NCBI GenBank assembly: GCA_043758755.1
Contig: JAYVMW010000009.1
Coordinates: 1-64,000 of the forward strand
Length of the DNA: 64,000 nt
Direction: 5' to 3'
DNA from: Solimicrobium sp043758755
Lineage (GTDB): Bacteria; Pseudomonadota; Gammaproteobacteria; Burkholderiales; Burkholderiaceae_D
The translations under genes were made by a program, and so were the position numbers. Of the stretch, positions 1-8,725 are shown piece after piece. Within the stretch, counting starts at the first letter, position 1, and the number at the start of each line of letters is the position of its first letter. The notes under the pieces are model-generated. The model had not been told where the DNA came from and did no database searches. It worked only from the letters and a program-made list of their open reading frames with translations.

Positions 1-82
1 CAATCCGCTAACCGGTCAGGCCGTGTCGCGGAAGGTTAGATTAACCCGCTAATCTCGCGAAACGCGAAGAAAGGTGAGCAAG

Positions 83-2938
83 ATGATGCAAGAATTCAAC
101 GCCAACTCCTATTTGTTTGGCGGTAATGCCCCCTACGTAGAAGAGCTCTACGAGTCCTACCTGAATAATCCCGGGTCGGTTCCTGACAACTGGCGCGCGT
201 ATTTTGACGCGATGCAGAATGTTCCCGCAGTAGACGGTTCTGCCAAGCCTGACGTGGCGCATGCGCCGGTGATCGCTTCGTTTGCCGAACGTGCCAAGAG
301 CGGCCCAATCCGGGTTGTGAATGCGACCCCTGACGTTGAGTTGGGCAGAAAGCGTACTGCAGTCCAGCAGATTGTCGCCGCGTACCGCTTCCTGGGCAGC
401 CACTGGGCCAACCTCGATCCGCTCCAGCGCCAGGAACGTCCTGAAATTCCCGAACTGCAACCGTCGTTCTATGGCCTGTCCGACGCGGACATGGATGTCA
501 AATTCAATATCAGCAACACCTATTTTGGTACCGAAACCTCGTCGCTGCGCGACTTGATGAATTCGCTGCGCGACACCTACTGCCGCTCGATCGGTGCCGA
601 ATTCATGTACATCAGCAATCCGATCGAAAAGCGCTGGATACAGCAAAAACTCGAATCGATCCGCTCCACGCCGAGCTTCACCGTCGAGAAAAAGAAACAC
701 ATCCTTGAACGTCTGACTGCGTCAGAAGGCTTGGAGCGTTATTTACATACTCGTTATGTTGGTCAGAAACGCTTCTCGCTGGAAGGCGGCGAAAGTTTCA
801 TCGCCTCCATGGATGAAGCGATTCAGCGCGCCGGTGCCAATGGCGTGCAGGAAATCGTAATCGGCATGGCCCATCGCGGTCGTCTGAACGTATTGGTCAA
901 CACGCTGGGCAAAATGCCGCAAGATCTGTTTGCCGAATTTGAAGGCCGTCACGGTGATGATCTGCCGTCCGGCGACGTCAAATACCATCAGGGTTTCTCG
1001 TCTGACGTATCTACGCCCGGCGGTCCGGTGCATCTGTCGCTGTCGTTCAATCCGTCGCATCTGGAAATCGTCAATCCGGTGGTGGAAGGTTCAGTACGCG
1101 CCCGTATCGAGCGCCGTGGTCTGACCGGCAGCAATCAGGTTCTGCCTATTATCGTCCACGGCGACGCCGCCTTTGCCGGTCAGGGCGTGGTCATGGAAAC
1201 GCTGAATCTGGCTCAGACCCGCGGTTACGGTACCGGCGGTACACTGCACATCGTCATTAACAACCAGATCGGTTTCACCACGTCCGACCCGCGCGATTCA
1301 CGTTCCACCCTGTACTGCTCCGACGTGGTCAAGATGATCGAAGCACCGGTATTGCACGTCAATGCCGATGATCCGGAAGCCGTGGTACTGGCCACCCAGA
1401 TCGCCATCGACTACCGTCTGGAATTTAAAAAAGATATCGTAGTCGACATCATCTGTTACCGCAAACTGGGACACAACGAACAGGACACGCCTGCGCTGAC
1501 CCAGCCGTTAATGTACAAAAAAATCGGCCAGCATCCCGGTACCAGAAAACTGTACGCAGAACGTCTGGCCACGCAGGGCACCATTGATGCTACCCATGCT
1601 GACGATCTGGTCAAAGCATTCCGCGATGCCATGGACGCCGGCAAGCTGACCTTTGATCCGGTCATTACGAATTTCAAAAACAAGTTTGCCGTGGACTGGA
1701 TTCCATTCCTGAACCGCAAATGGACTGACGCAGCTGACACCGCAGTGCCTGTGACTGAGTTGAGACGCCTGGCCCAGCGCATTACGTTCGTGCCGGAAGG
1801 TTTCAAGCCGCACAGTCTGGTTGAGAAAGTGCTGGCTGATCGCGCAGCGATGGGCCGCGGTGAAATGAATCTGGACTGGGGTATGGGCGAACATCTGGCG
1901 TTTGCTTCGCTGGTGGCTTCCGGTTATTCGGTACGTCTGACCGGTCAGGATTGCGGACGCGGCACCTTCGTGCATCGTCATGCGGTACTGCATGATCAGA
2001 ATCGCGAACGCTGGGATTCCGGCATCTATGTACCACTGTCCAACATCTCGGAAAATCAGGCACCGTTCCGCGTGATCGATTCGGTTCTGTCCGAAGAAGC
2101 GGTACTGGCTTTTGAATACGGTTACTCATCGGCAGAACCCAACGCTTTGACGATCTGGGAAGCGCAGTTCGGCGATTTTGCCAACGGTGCCCAGGTCGTG
2201 ATCGATCAGTTCATCAGCTCCGGTGAAGTCAAATGGGGCCGCGCCTCGGGTCTGACCATGATGCTGCCGCACGGTTATGAAGGTCAGGGTCCGGAACACT
2301 CTTCAGCCCGTCCTGAGCGTTTCCTGCAACTGTGTGCCGACAACAATATGCAGGTAGTGCAACCGACCAATGCGGCGCAGATCTTCCATCTGCTGCGTCG
2401 TCAGATGATCCGTCCGTTCAGGAAGCCGCTGGTGATTCTGACGCCGAAATCGCTGCTGCGCAACAAGGATGCAGGCTCGCCTCTGAATGATTTTTCCAAG
2501 GGTACCTTCCACACCGTAATCGGTGAAGTCGATGAAAAAATTGACGCGAAAAAAGTCAAACGTATCATCGCCTGTACCGGAAAAATTTACTACGATCTGG
2601 TCAATGCCCGCAAAGAACGTTCCCAGTTCGATACCGCCATTATCCGTATCGAGCAGTTGTATCCGTTCCCGCACAAGAGCTTTGCTGCAGAACTGAAGAA
2701 ATTCCCGAACTTCACCGAACTGATGTGGACGCAGGACGAGCCGCAAAATCAGGGTGCGTGGTTCCAGATTCAGCACAATATTTTTGAGTCGCTCGAACCC
2801 GGTCAGAAACTGGCTTATGCCGGACGTCCGGCCAGTGCTTCACCTGCAGTCGGCTATTACGACAAGCATTATGCGCAGTTGAAATCCCTGATCGAGACAG
2901 CTTTTACCAAGCTCAAAGGATTTGTACTGACCAAATAA
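83..2938 (+). CDS. sucA: 2-oxoglutarate dehydrogenase E1 component
   Basis: Thiamine-diphosphate-dependent E1 of the cytoplasmic 2-oxoglutarate dehydrogenase complex in the TCA cycle; it decarboxylates 2-oxoglutarate and succinylates the lipoyl arm of SucB. The N-terminus has the typical NSYLFGGNAPYVEELY segment. An HRGRLNVL motif lies near residue 265, a GDAAF...NNQIGFTT thiamine-diphosphate/Mg region at about 360-400, and the pyrimidine-binding half (GHGYEGQGPEHSSARPER-like) at about 730-750. The length (about 950 aa) is normal. The frame is open from a GTG at 74, but an AGAAAGG ribosome site at 68-74 sits 8 nt before the ATG at 83, so 83 is the likelier start. It is followed by sucB and lpdA, giving the whole complex in one transcription direction. 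The family assignment is certain; only the start is inferred. Confidence 0.97.
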   Translation: MMQEFNANSYLFGGNAPYVEELYESYLNNPGSVPDNWRAYFDAMQNVPAVDGSAKPDVAHAPVIASFAERAKSGPIRVVNATPDVELGRKRTAVQQIVAAYRFLGSHWANLDPLQRQERPEIPELQPSFYGLSDADMDVKFNISNTYFGTETSSLRDLMNSLRDTYCRSIGAEFMYISNPIEKRWIQQKLESIRSTPSFTVEKKKHILERLTASEGLERYLHTRYVGQKRFSLEGGESFIASMDEAIQRAGANGVQEIVIGMAHRGRLNVLVNTLGKMPQDLFAEFEGRHGDDLPSGDVKYHQGFSSDVSTPGGPVHLSLSFNPSHLEIVNPVVEGSVRARIERRGLTGSNQVLPIIVHGDAAFAGQGVVMETLNLAQTRGYGTGGTLHIVINNQIGFTTSDPRDSRSTLYCSDVVKMIEAPVLHVNADDPEAVVLATQIAIDYRLEFKKDIVVDIICYRKLGHNEQDTPALTQPLMYKKIGQHPGTRKLYAERLATQGTIDATHADDLVKAFRDAMDAGKLTFDPVITNFKNKFAVDWIPFLNRKWTDAADTAVPVTELRRLAQRITFVPEGFKPHSLVEKVLADRAAMGRGEMNLDWGMGEHLAFASLVASGYSVRLTGQDCGRGTFVHRHAVLHDQNRERWDSGIYVPLSNISENQAPFRVIDSVLSEEAVLAFEYGYSSAEPNALTIWEAQFGDFANGAQVVIDQFISSGEVKWGRASGLTMMLPHGYEGQGPEHSSARPERFLQLCADNNMQVVQPTNAAQIFHLLRRQMIRPFRKPLVILTPKSLLRNKDAGSPLNDFSKGTFHTVIGEVDEKIDAKKVKRIIACTGKIYYDLVNARKERSQFDTAIIRIEQLYPFPHKSFAAELKKFPNFTELMWTQDEPQNQGAWFQIQHNIFESLEPGQKLAYAGRPASASPAVGYYDKHYAQLKSLIETAFTKLKGFVLTK

Positions 2939-3029
2939 TTGGAACGGGTTATTTAGCCCCCTGATTGATTTTTTAAACTCGGCGCACCATAAAAAATGGT
3001 TAGTGCTACGAAAAAAAACGGAGAATTAC

Positions 3030-4270
3030 ATGGCAATCATTGAAGTTAAAGTCCCGCAGCTGTCTGAATCAGTTGCTGAAGCCACTTTATTACAATGGCA
3101 TAAAGAAGTTGGCGCAGCGGTCGCGCGTGATGAAAATCTGATCGATATCGAAACCGACAAGGTGGTACTGGAACTGCCGGCACCGAGTGCCGGTGTCATT
3201 ACCCAGATCCTGAAACCGAATGGCAGCATGGTCGTCGCAGGTGAGATCATCGCTACCATTGATACGGAAGCCACAGCCGGCGCGTCTGCTCCAGCCGCCG
3301 CACCGGCTGCTGCCGCAGCACCGGCTGCCGCAGCTGCAGCAAGCGTATCGAAAGGCGATGTAGCCATGCCGGCTGCTGCAAAAATCCTTGCTGAAAACAA
3401 TCTGACTGCCTCACAGGTAGCCGGTTCCGGCAAAGATGGACGCGTGACCAAAGGTGATGCACTCGCAGCAGCTGCTGCCCCGAAAGCGCCGGCAGTCGCG
3501 CCATTGGCTGCACCGCCAGCCAAAGCTGCACTGGCCCATGTAGCCGCGCCGACCGCTGCGAGCCTGGGTGACCGCCCTGAAGAACGTGTGCCGATGAGCC
3601 GTCTGCGTGCGCGGATTGCCGAGCGTCTGGTGCAGTCCCAGTCCACCAATGCGATTCTGACCACCTTCAATGAAGTCAACATGCAACCGGTACTGGATCT
3701 GCGCAACAAGTACAAAGACAAGTTTGAAAAAGAACACGGCGTCAAACTCGGCTTCATGGCGTTCTTTGTCAAGGCTGCCGTTGCTGCGCTGAAAAAATAC
3801 CCGATCATCAATGCCTCAGTCGATGGCAATGACATCGTATATCACGGTTACTTTGACATCGGTATCGCGGTCGGTTCACCACGCGGTCTTGTAGTGCCGA
3901 TTCTGCGCAATGCGGATCAAATGTCGATTGCCGACATTGAAAAGAAAATCGGTGAATTCGGCGCCAAGGCCAAAGAGGGCAAGTTGACTCTGGATGACCT
4001 GACCGGCGGTACCTTCTCGATCTCGAACGGTGGTACTTTCGGTTCGATGCTGTCGACACCGATCATCAACCCGCCGCAATCCGCGATCCTGGGCGTGCAC
4101 GCTCCAAAGACCGCGCCGTGGTGGAAAACGGTCAGATCGTGGTCCGTCCGATGAATTACCTGGCCATGTCGTATGACCATCGTATCATCGACGGTCGTGA
4201 GGCAGTTCTGGGTCTGGTGGCGATGAAGGATGCGCTGGAAGATCCGGCACGTCTGTTGCTGGATCTGTAA
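3030..4270 (+). pseudogene. sucB: Dihydrolipoyl succinyltransferase (E2 of 2-oxoglutarate dehydrogenase), apparent 1-base frameshift
   Basis: E2 core of the 2-oxoglutarate dehydrogenase complex. From the ATG at 3030 it has a lipoyl domain (ETDKVVLE, lipoyl lysine K44), an Ala/Pro-rich linker, an E3-binding domain at about 113-146, and the 2-oxoacyl acyltransferase catalytic domain. In the sequence as given the frame runs into a premature stop at 4152-4154. The correct C-terminus (DRAVVENGQIVVRPMNYLAM, then the catalytic DHRIIDG) continues in the next frame to the stop at 4268-4270. Around 4103-4106 the bases read gct-cc-aaa-gac where the family expects gct-acc-aaa-gac (Ala-Thr-Lys-Asp), so one base appears to be missing. 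The truncated product would lose the active-site His and Asp. Because the complex is central to metabolism, a sequencing error is more likely than true decay. A longer frame opening at 3003 is not favoured; MAIIEVKVPQLSESV is the family start. Confidence 0.93.
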
Positions 4271-4286
4271 TACAGAGAAGTGTGCA

Positions 4287-4314
4287 GGGTGTATTACGCT
4301 AGGCTAATACACCC
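4287..4314. repeat. Perfect 10-bp inverted repeat between sucB and lpdA
   Basis: GGGTGTATTA at 4287-4296 and its exact complement TAATACACCC at 4305-4314 flank an 8-nt loop. It lies in the 80-nt gap between sucB and lpdA and has no T-run, so it is not a classic terminator. It resembles dispersed intergenic stem-loop (REP-like) elements and may also stabilise or attenuate the sucAB transcript; both roles are inference. Confidence 0.6.
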
Positions 4315-4350
4315 TACATAACTCATAATCGAACTACCTAAGAGATTTTT

Positions 4351-5778
4351 ATGAGCAAACAATTTGATGTCGTCGTCATCGGCGGCGGTCCCGGCGGTTA
4401 TATTGCAGCAATCCGCGCTGCGCAACTCGGTTTTTCGGTAGCCTGTATCGATGAATGGAACAACGACAAGGGCGGCCCGGCTCCGGGCGGTACCTGTACC
4501 AACGTCGGCTGCATTCCTTCCAAGGCCTTGCTGCAGTCTTCGGAACACTTTGAGCACGCCGGTCACAGCTTTGCCGAACACGGCATCGAAGTGTCAGGGC
4601 TGAAGCTGGATCTGGCCCAGATGAAAAAACGCAAGGATGTGATCGTCAAACAAAACAATGACGGTATTCTGTATCTGTTCAAAAAGAACAAGGTAACGTT
4701 CTTCCACGGTCGCGGTGCCTTTGTCGGCGCAACTGCTGCCGGTTATGAAGTCAGTGTCACAGGTGCGAATGCTGAATCCGTAACCGGCAAACACATCGTG
4801 GTTGCCACCGGTTCCAATGCACGCGCCTTGCCCGGCACACCGTTTGATGAAGAACTGATTCTGTCCAACACGGGCGCGCTCGATATCAACGCCGTACCGA
4901 AAAAGCTCGGCGTGATCGGCGCTGGCGTCATCGGTCTGGAAATGGGCAGTGTATGGCGTCGTCTGGGTGCTGAAGTGACTGTGCTGGAAGCCTTGCCGGC
5001 GTTTCTGGGCGCAGTGGATGACCAGATCGCCAAGGAAGCGCAAAAACTGTTTGCCAAGCAGGGTCTGGCGATCAGTCTGGGCGTGAAGATCGGCAAGATC
5101 ACGGCTGCCAAAAAATCGGTCAGCGTTGAATATACCGACGCCAAGGGTACTGAGCAGAAGGGCGAGTTTGACAAGCTGATTATTTCTATCGGTCGCACGC
5201 CCAACACCACCGGTTTGAATGCCGAAGCGATTGGTCTGAAGCTGGACGAGCGTGGCTTTGTGGCCGTGGATGGCGACTGCAAAACCAATCTGCCCAATGT
5301 CTGGGCCGTCGGTGACGTGGTGCGCGGTCCAATGCTGGCACACAAGGCCGAAGAAGAAGGCGTGGCAGTGGCAGAACGCATTGCCGGTCAACATGGGCAT
5401 GTCAATTTCAATACCATTCCGTGGGTAATTTACACCTCACCGGAAATTGCCTGGGTGGGTCGCACTGAACAGCAGCTCAAGGCGGACGGTGTGGCTTACA
5501 AGGCCGGCACGTTCCCGTTTATGGCCAATGGCCGGGCACGCGCCTTGGGTGATACCAACGGGATGGTGAAGTTTCTGGCGGATGCCACGACCGATGAAAT
5601 TCTGGGCGTGCATATTATCGGGCCGATGGCATCCGAGTTGATTTCCGAAGCGGTTGTGGCCATGGAGTTCAAGGCTTCGGCTGAGGATATCGCACGGATC
5701 TGTCATGCGCATCCTTCCCTGTCGGAAGCGACCAAGGAAGCAGCGTTGGCGGTGGATAAACGGGCGTTGAATTTTTAA
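4351..5778 (+). CDS. lpdA: Dihydrolipoyl dehydrogenase (E3)
   Basis: FAD-dependent E3 that reoxidises the dihydrolipoyl groups of SucB and passes electrons to NAD+. The N-terminal FAD motif GGGPGGYIAA lies at about 11-20. The redox-active disulfide is C49/C54 in GGTCTNVGCIPSK, the NAD-binding GAGVIGLEMG is near 190, and the C-terminal dimer interface carries the catalytic His454/Glu459 pair (HPSLSE). The length (475 aa) is standard. As third gene after sucA and sucB it completes the 2-oxoglutarate dehydrogenase set; it may also serve pyruvate dehydrogenase or glycine cleavage if no other copy exists. Confidence 0.97.
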   Translation: MSKQFDVVVIGGGPGGYIAAIRAAQLGFSVACIDEWNNDKGGPAPGGTCTNVGCIPSKALLQSSEHFEHAGHSFAEHGIEVSGLKLDLAQMKKRKDVIVKQNNDGILYLFKKNKVTFFHGRGAFVGATAAGYEVSVTGANAESVTGKHIVVATGSNARALPGTPFDEELILSNTGALDINAVPKKLGVIGAGVIGLEMGSVWRRLGAEVTVLEALPAFLGAVDDQIAKEAQKLFAKQGLAISLGVKIGKITAAKKSVSVEYTDAKGTEQKGEFDKLIISIGRTPNTTGLNAEAIGLKLDERGFVAVDGDCKTNLPNVWAVGDVVRGPMLAHKAEEEGVAVAERIAGQHGHVNFNTIPWVIYTSPEIAWVGRTEQQLKADGVAYKAGTFPFMANGRARALGDTNGMVKFLADATTDEILGVHIIGPMASELISEAVVAMEFKASAEDIARICHAHPSLSEATKEAALAVDKRALNF

Positions 5779-5802
5779 ATTCTGATTTGCCTTCGCAGTA
5801 CC

Positions 5803-5825
5803 GCAGGCCGGACTACCCGGCCTGC
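5803..5825 (+). terminator. Strong stem-loop after lpdA
   Basis: GCAGGCCGG (5803-5811) and CCGGCCTGC (5817-5825) form a perfect 9-bp G+C-rich stem with a 5-nt loop, 25 nt after the lpdA stop and before zapE. There is no T-run (the following bases are agctgttag), so it may be a weak or Rho-assisted terminator, or an RNA-stabilising hairpin. Confidence 0.5.
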
Positions 5826-5867
5826 AGCTGTTAGAAAAATAAAAATAGAGACGATTTCGGGTTAACC

Positions 5868-6965
5868 ATGAACGTAGTCGAGTTTTACCAACACGCCCTC
5901 AACGAACGCGGTTTCAAATCCGACGAGGCGCAGCTGCGCGCAGTGGAGCGCCTGCAGCTTTGTTTTGATGACTGGCTGGCATATAAAGATCGCCGCTCCA
6001 GCAAACTGATGCGCCTGATTAATCCGCCGGACATTCCGCGCGGCGTATATATGTGGGGCGGAGTAGGGCGCGGCAAATCGTTTTTGATGGACAGCTTTTA
6101 CAGCGTCGTGCCAATCAAACGCAAGACCCGGATCCATTTTCATGAATTCATGCGCGGGGTGCATCAGCAGCTTGATGATCTCAAAGGAGTGGCTGATCCG
6201 CTGAACATCGTTGCAGAAAAGATTGCCAAAAAATACCGGCTGATCTGTTTTGACGAATTCCATATCTCTGATGTGGCCGACGCCATGATCATGTTCAATC
6301 TGCTGTCGGCACTGTTCAGCAACGGTGTGTCCTTCATCATGACCTCGAATTATCAGCCTGATAAGCTGTATCCGGATGGATTGCACCGCGACCGTCTGCT
6401 GCCGACCATCAAGCTGCTCAAGGAAAAGCTCGATATTTTATGTGTTGATTCCGGCAATGATTACCGCAAGCGCGCTCTCGAGCAGGTGGATGCCTATCTG
6501 ACACCGTTGGGTGCAGCCACCGATGCGGCCTTGCGTACTGCCTACAGCAAAATTGCCGCGGTCGCGGATGAGGACCCGCGCGTACATATTGAAGCGCGGG
6601 AAATCCGCGCACTGCGCCGCGCCGGCAGCACTATCTGGTTTGACTTTGCCACGCTGTGCGGCGGACCGCGTTCGCAGAACGATTATCTCGAAATTGCCAG
6701 CCAGTTCCATACCGTGATATTGTCTGGCATTCCGCAGATGTCGGCTTCCATGTCTTCCGAGGCGCGCCGGTTTACCTGGCTGATTGATGTGTTTTATGAC
6801 CACAAGATCAAACTCATCATGTCAGCCCAGGTGGGCGCAGCCGAGTTGTACACGCAAGGCGTACTATCCAATGAATTTCACCGTACCGTGTCGCGCATTA
6901 TAGAAATGCAGTCGCGCGAATATATGGACAGCCAAACGAGAGCAAGCAGCGATGACCTGGTTTAA
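5868..6965 (+). CDS. zapE: Cell division protein ZapE (AFG1-like ATPase)
   Basis: P-loop ATPase of the ZapE/AFG1 family; in E. coli ZapE associates with FtsZ rings and modulates their stability. The Walker A motif GGVGRGKS is at about residues 64-71 and the Walker B segment ICFDEFHISD at about 125-134. A sensor-like TSNYQPDKLYPDGLHRDR segment follows at about 155-170. The length (365 aa) is normal. Its position directly after the 2-oxoglutarate dehydrogenase genes is common in betaproteobacteria. It overlaps the next gene by 14 nt, suggesting translational coupling. Confidence 0.95.
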   Translation: MNVVEFYQHALNERGFKSDEAQLRAVERLQLCFDDWLAYKDRRSSKLMRLINPPDIPRGVYMWGGVGRGKSFLMDSFYSVVPIKRKTRIHFHEFMRGVHQQLDDLKGVADPLNIVAEKIAKKYRLICFDEFHISDVADAMIMFNLLSALFSNGVSFIMTSNYQPDKLYPDGLHRDRLLPTIKLLKEKLDILCVDSGNDYRKRALEQVDAYLTPLGAATDAALRTAYSKIAAVADEDPRVHIEAREIRALRRAGSTIWFDFATLCGGPRSQNDYLEIASQFHTVILSGIPQMSASMSSEARRFTWLIDVFYDHKIKLIMSAQVGAAELYTQGVLSNEFHRTVSRIIEMQSREYMDSQTRASSDDLV

Positions 6966-7374
6966 TCTGATTAAAACTTTTACCATGACAGTGCTGGTGG
7001 CACTGGCCAGCGGCTGCGCAACTGCGCCACCGGAAGTCAACACCGATGTCGTGATCAACTTCCCGAAAACCGATACGGTCACCAGTGTTGAACAGGCCGA
7101 TGCCGTGCTGGAAGCTGTGTCACTTTCCAAAGCGCAGATTGACTGGCGCTTTAAACAGAAAGAACAGATCTGCTATGCGCGTTTTTTTGTGAACCATTGC
7201 CTGCTGGCGGCCAAGGATGAAAAACGTGTTGATCTGGCGCAGGTCAAAAAAATGGAAGTCGAAGCGAATCGTTTTAAGCGTAAAGACAATGTCCTGCAAA
7301 TGGACCGGGCACTGGCTGAAAAAAATCTGGCCAACCCGCTGCCGGATGCGGTTATAGAAAAAAATGAAAAATAG
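6952..7374 (+). CDS. Small putative lipoprotein of unknown function
   Basis: 140-residue protein. The N-terminus has a short charged region, a hydrophobic stretch and a lipobox-like LASGC at residues 18-22, so Cys22 would be the lipidated residue after signal peptidase II cleavage. The rest is charged and mostly alpha-helical by composition, with many Lys/Glu, and no catalytic motif is visible. Starting at 6952 rather than the internal ATG at 6985 keeps a normal n-region (K8) for the signal; the later start would leave almost none. It overlaps zapE by 14 nt and is probably co-transcribed with it. Function unknown. Confidence 0.7.
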   Translation: MTWFNLIKTFTMTVLVALASGCATAPPEVNTDVVINFPKTDTVTSVEQADAVLEAVSLSKAQIDWRFKQKEQICYARFFVNHCLLAAKDEKRVDLAQVKKMEVEANRFKRKDNVLQMDRALAEKNLANPLPDAVIEKNEK

Positions 7375-7396
7375 TTTGCGAGTTGATTTTTTTCAG

Positions 7397-7427
7397 CGTC
7401 ATTCTCCTTGTCCAGGCAGGAATGACG
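7397..7427. repeat. CGTCATTC / GAATGACG inverted repeat
   Basis: CGTCATTC (7397-7404) and GAATGACG (7420-7427) form an 8-bp stem around a 15-nt loop in the 98-nt gap between the lipoprotein gene and the chromate transporter. This end sequence resembles widely dispersed bacterial palindromic elements (CGTCATTCC...GGAATGACG). It could also act as a weak terminator. Only one copy was noticed in the window. Confidence 0.45.
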
Positions 7428-7472
7428 GTGTTCAGGGGAATGACCTGATGCGCGCCAATTTACGCTGATTCC

Positions 7473-8054
7473 ATGTCACACCCACACCCCGTACCCAAAT
7501 CCCCACTCGACCTGTTCTGCTCCTTCACCCTGATCGCGCTGCAGGGTTTCGGTGGCGTGGTAGCCATCGTTCAGGGTGAACTGGTGGATAAAAAGCAGTG
7601 GCTGACCCTGGAAGAATTTATTGAGGAATGGGCGGTCGCACAAATTCTGCCCGGACCGAACGTGGTGAATCTGTCGCTGATACTGGGAGCGCGTTATTTC
7701 GGACTGCGTGGTGCTCTGGCTTCACTGGCCGGCATGCTGCTGCTGCCCTCGCTGATTGCACTGATGTTTGCCGTGTTTTATGGCATGTACGCCAGCCATC
7801 CGGGTGTGGCCGGCTCCATAAGCGGTATGAGTGGCGTCGCGGCCGGACTGATTCTGGCTACCGGATTAAAAATGTTGTCGGGACTTCAATCCAATCCACT
7901 GGGTAAAACACGCTGTGCCGTAATTGGTGTAGCGTGTTTTGTCAGTATCGCGCTGCTGCGCTGGCCGCTGCTTCCGGTGCTGCTGGTGCTGGGGACGCTG
8001 TCCGGCACGATGGTGTACCGGCGACTCAAGACGCGATCAGGAACAGTGCGATGA
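7473..8054 (+). CDS. chrA: Chromate transporter, N-terminal half-type subunit (ChrA family)
   Basis: Membrane protein of the chromate ion transporter (CHR) family, short-chain type (about 193 aa). It shows the family signature near the N-terminus (FTLIALQGFGGVVAIVQGELV) and the GPNVVNLSLILGARYFG motif at about 60-78, followed by several hydrophobic segments. Short-chain CHR proteins are usually encoded in pairs that work together, and the next gene is the matching second half. Its stop overlaps the start of that gene (ATGA at 8051-8054). The substrate (chromate, possibly by a sulfate-like mechanism) is inferred from the family. Confidence 0.88.
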   Translation: MSHPHPVPKSPLDLFCSFTLIALQGFGGVVAIVQGELVDKKQWLTLEEFIEEWAVAQILPGPNVVNLSLILGARYFGLRGALASLAGMLLLPSLIALMFAVFYGMYASHPGVAGSISGMSGVAAGLILATGLKMLSGLQSNPLGKTRCAVIGVACFVSIALLRWPLLPVLLVLGTLSGTMVYRRLKTRSGTVR

Positions 8055-8629
8055 CCAGCGCAGTGCACATTACGCTGGGCTGGTCGGACTGGCTGGCCCT
8101 GTTCCAGCATTTTTTCACCATGTCGATGCTGTCAGTGGGGGGCGCGGTTTCGACCCTGCCCGAAATGCACCGGTTTCTGGTCGACCAGCAGCACTGGCTG
8201 ACTGAAGCCCAGTTCAATGCCTCGGTTGCGATTGGTCAGGCCTCGCCCGGGCCAAATATCCTGTTCATTGTGCTGCTGGGCTGGAATATCGGTATCAATA
8301 CCGGCAGCATCATTGCCGCGTGCGGCGCCGTCATGATCGTCATGTCGGGCATTCTTATTCCAAGTACAACAATTGCGTTATTTGCGTCGAAATGGCTGAC
8401 CAGAAACAACCACCTGCCCGGGGTGCGCGCCTTCAAGCTGGGAATGGCACCGGTAGTGGTGGGCCTGCTGATGGCAACCGGCTGGATACTGGGCGGCACT
8501 CATCCTCAGGGCGAATGGCATCTGTGGATGGTGACGTTGCTCAGTGCGCTGCTGATCTGGCGCACCAGACTGAACATGTTGTGGCTGCTGGGGGCCGGAG
8601 CGTTGCTGGGATGGTTCGGAATTATCTGA
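8051..8629 (+). CDS. chrA: Chromate transporter, second half-type subunit (ChrA family)
   Basis: Second short-chain CHR family protein (192 aa), homologous to the other half of full-length ChrA. It has the motifs FTMSMLSVGGAVSTLPEMHRF at about 20-40 and GQASPGPNILFIVLLGWNIG at about 62-80, then hydrophobic segments. The start at 8051 overlaps the stop of the upstream subunit by 4 nt, the usual arrangement for a two-gene chromate transporter. An earlier start in the same frame (7934) would lie deep inside the upstream gene and is not supported. The pair probably forms an antiparallel heterodimer. Confidence 0.88.
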   Translation: MTSAVHITLGWSDWLALFQHFFTMSMLSVGGAVSTLPEMHRFLVDQQHWLTEAQFNASVAIGQASPGPNILFIVLLGWNIGINTGSIIAACGAVMIVMSGILIPSTTIALFASKWLTRNNHLPGVRAFKLGMAPVVVGLLMATGWILGGTHPQGEWHLWMVTLLSALLIWRTRLNMLWLLGAGALLGWFGII

Positions 8630-8646
8630 AATTCAAACAAAGTAAG

Positions 8647-8707
8647 GTAGGCTGGGATATTATCCCAGCATCAACTTTTGCAATGCTGGGATTTCATCCC
8701 AGCCTAC
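8647..8707. repeat. Nested double-hairpin palindromic element (REP/MITE-like)
   Basis: The outer arms GTAGGCTGGGAT (8647-8658) and ATCCCAGCCTAC (8696-8707) are perfect 12-bp complements. Inside, 8-bp arms GCTGGGAT/ATCCCAGC pair locally twice, at 8651-8669 and 8685-8703, so the element can fold either as one long hairpin or as two short ones. It sits in the 96-nt gap between chrA and the sensor kinase gene. This is seen directly; the interpretation as a mobile REP-like element is inference. Confidence 0.7.
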
Positions 8708-8725
8708 AAATAAACTCAAATCTAC

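Noticed and set aside
41..700. 219-residue reverse-strand open frame inside sucA
   Set aside because: Shadow of the well-supported sucA frame; no family resemblance and no ribosome site seen.
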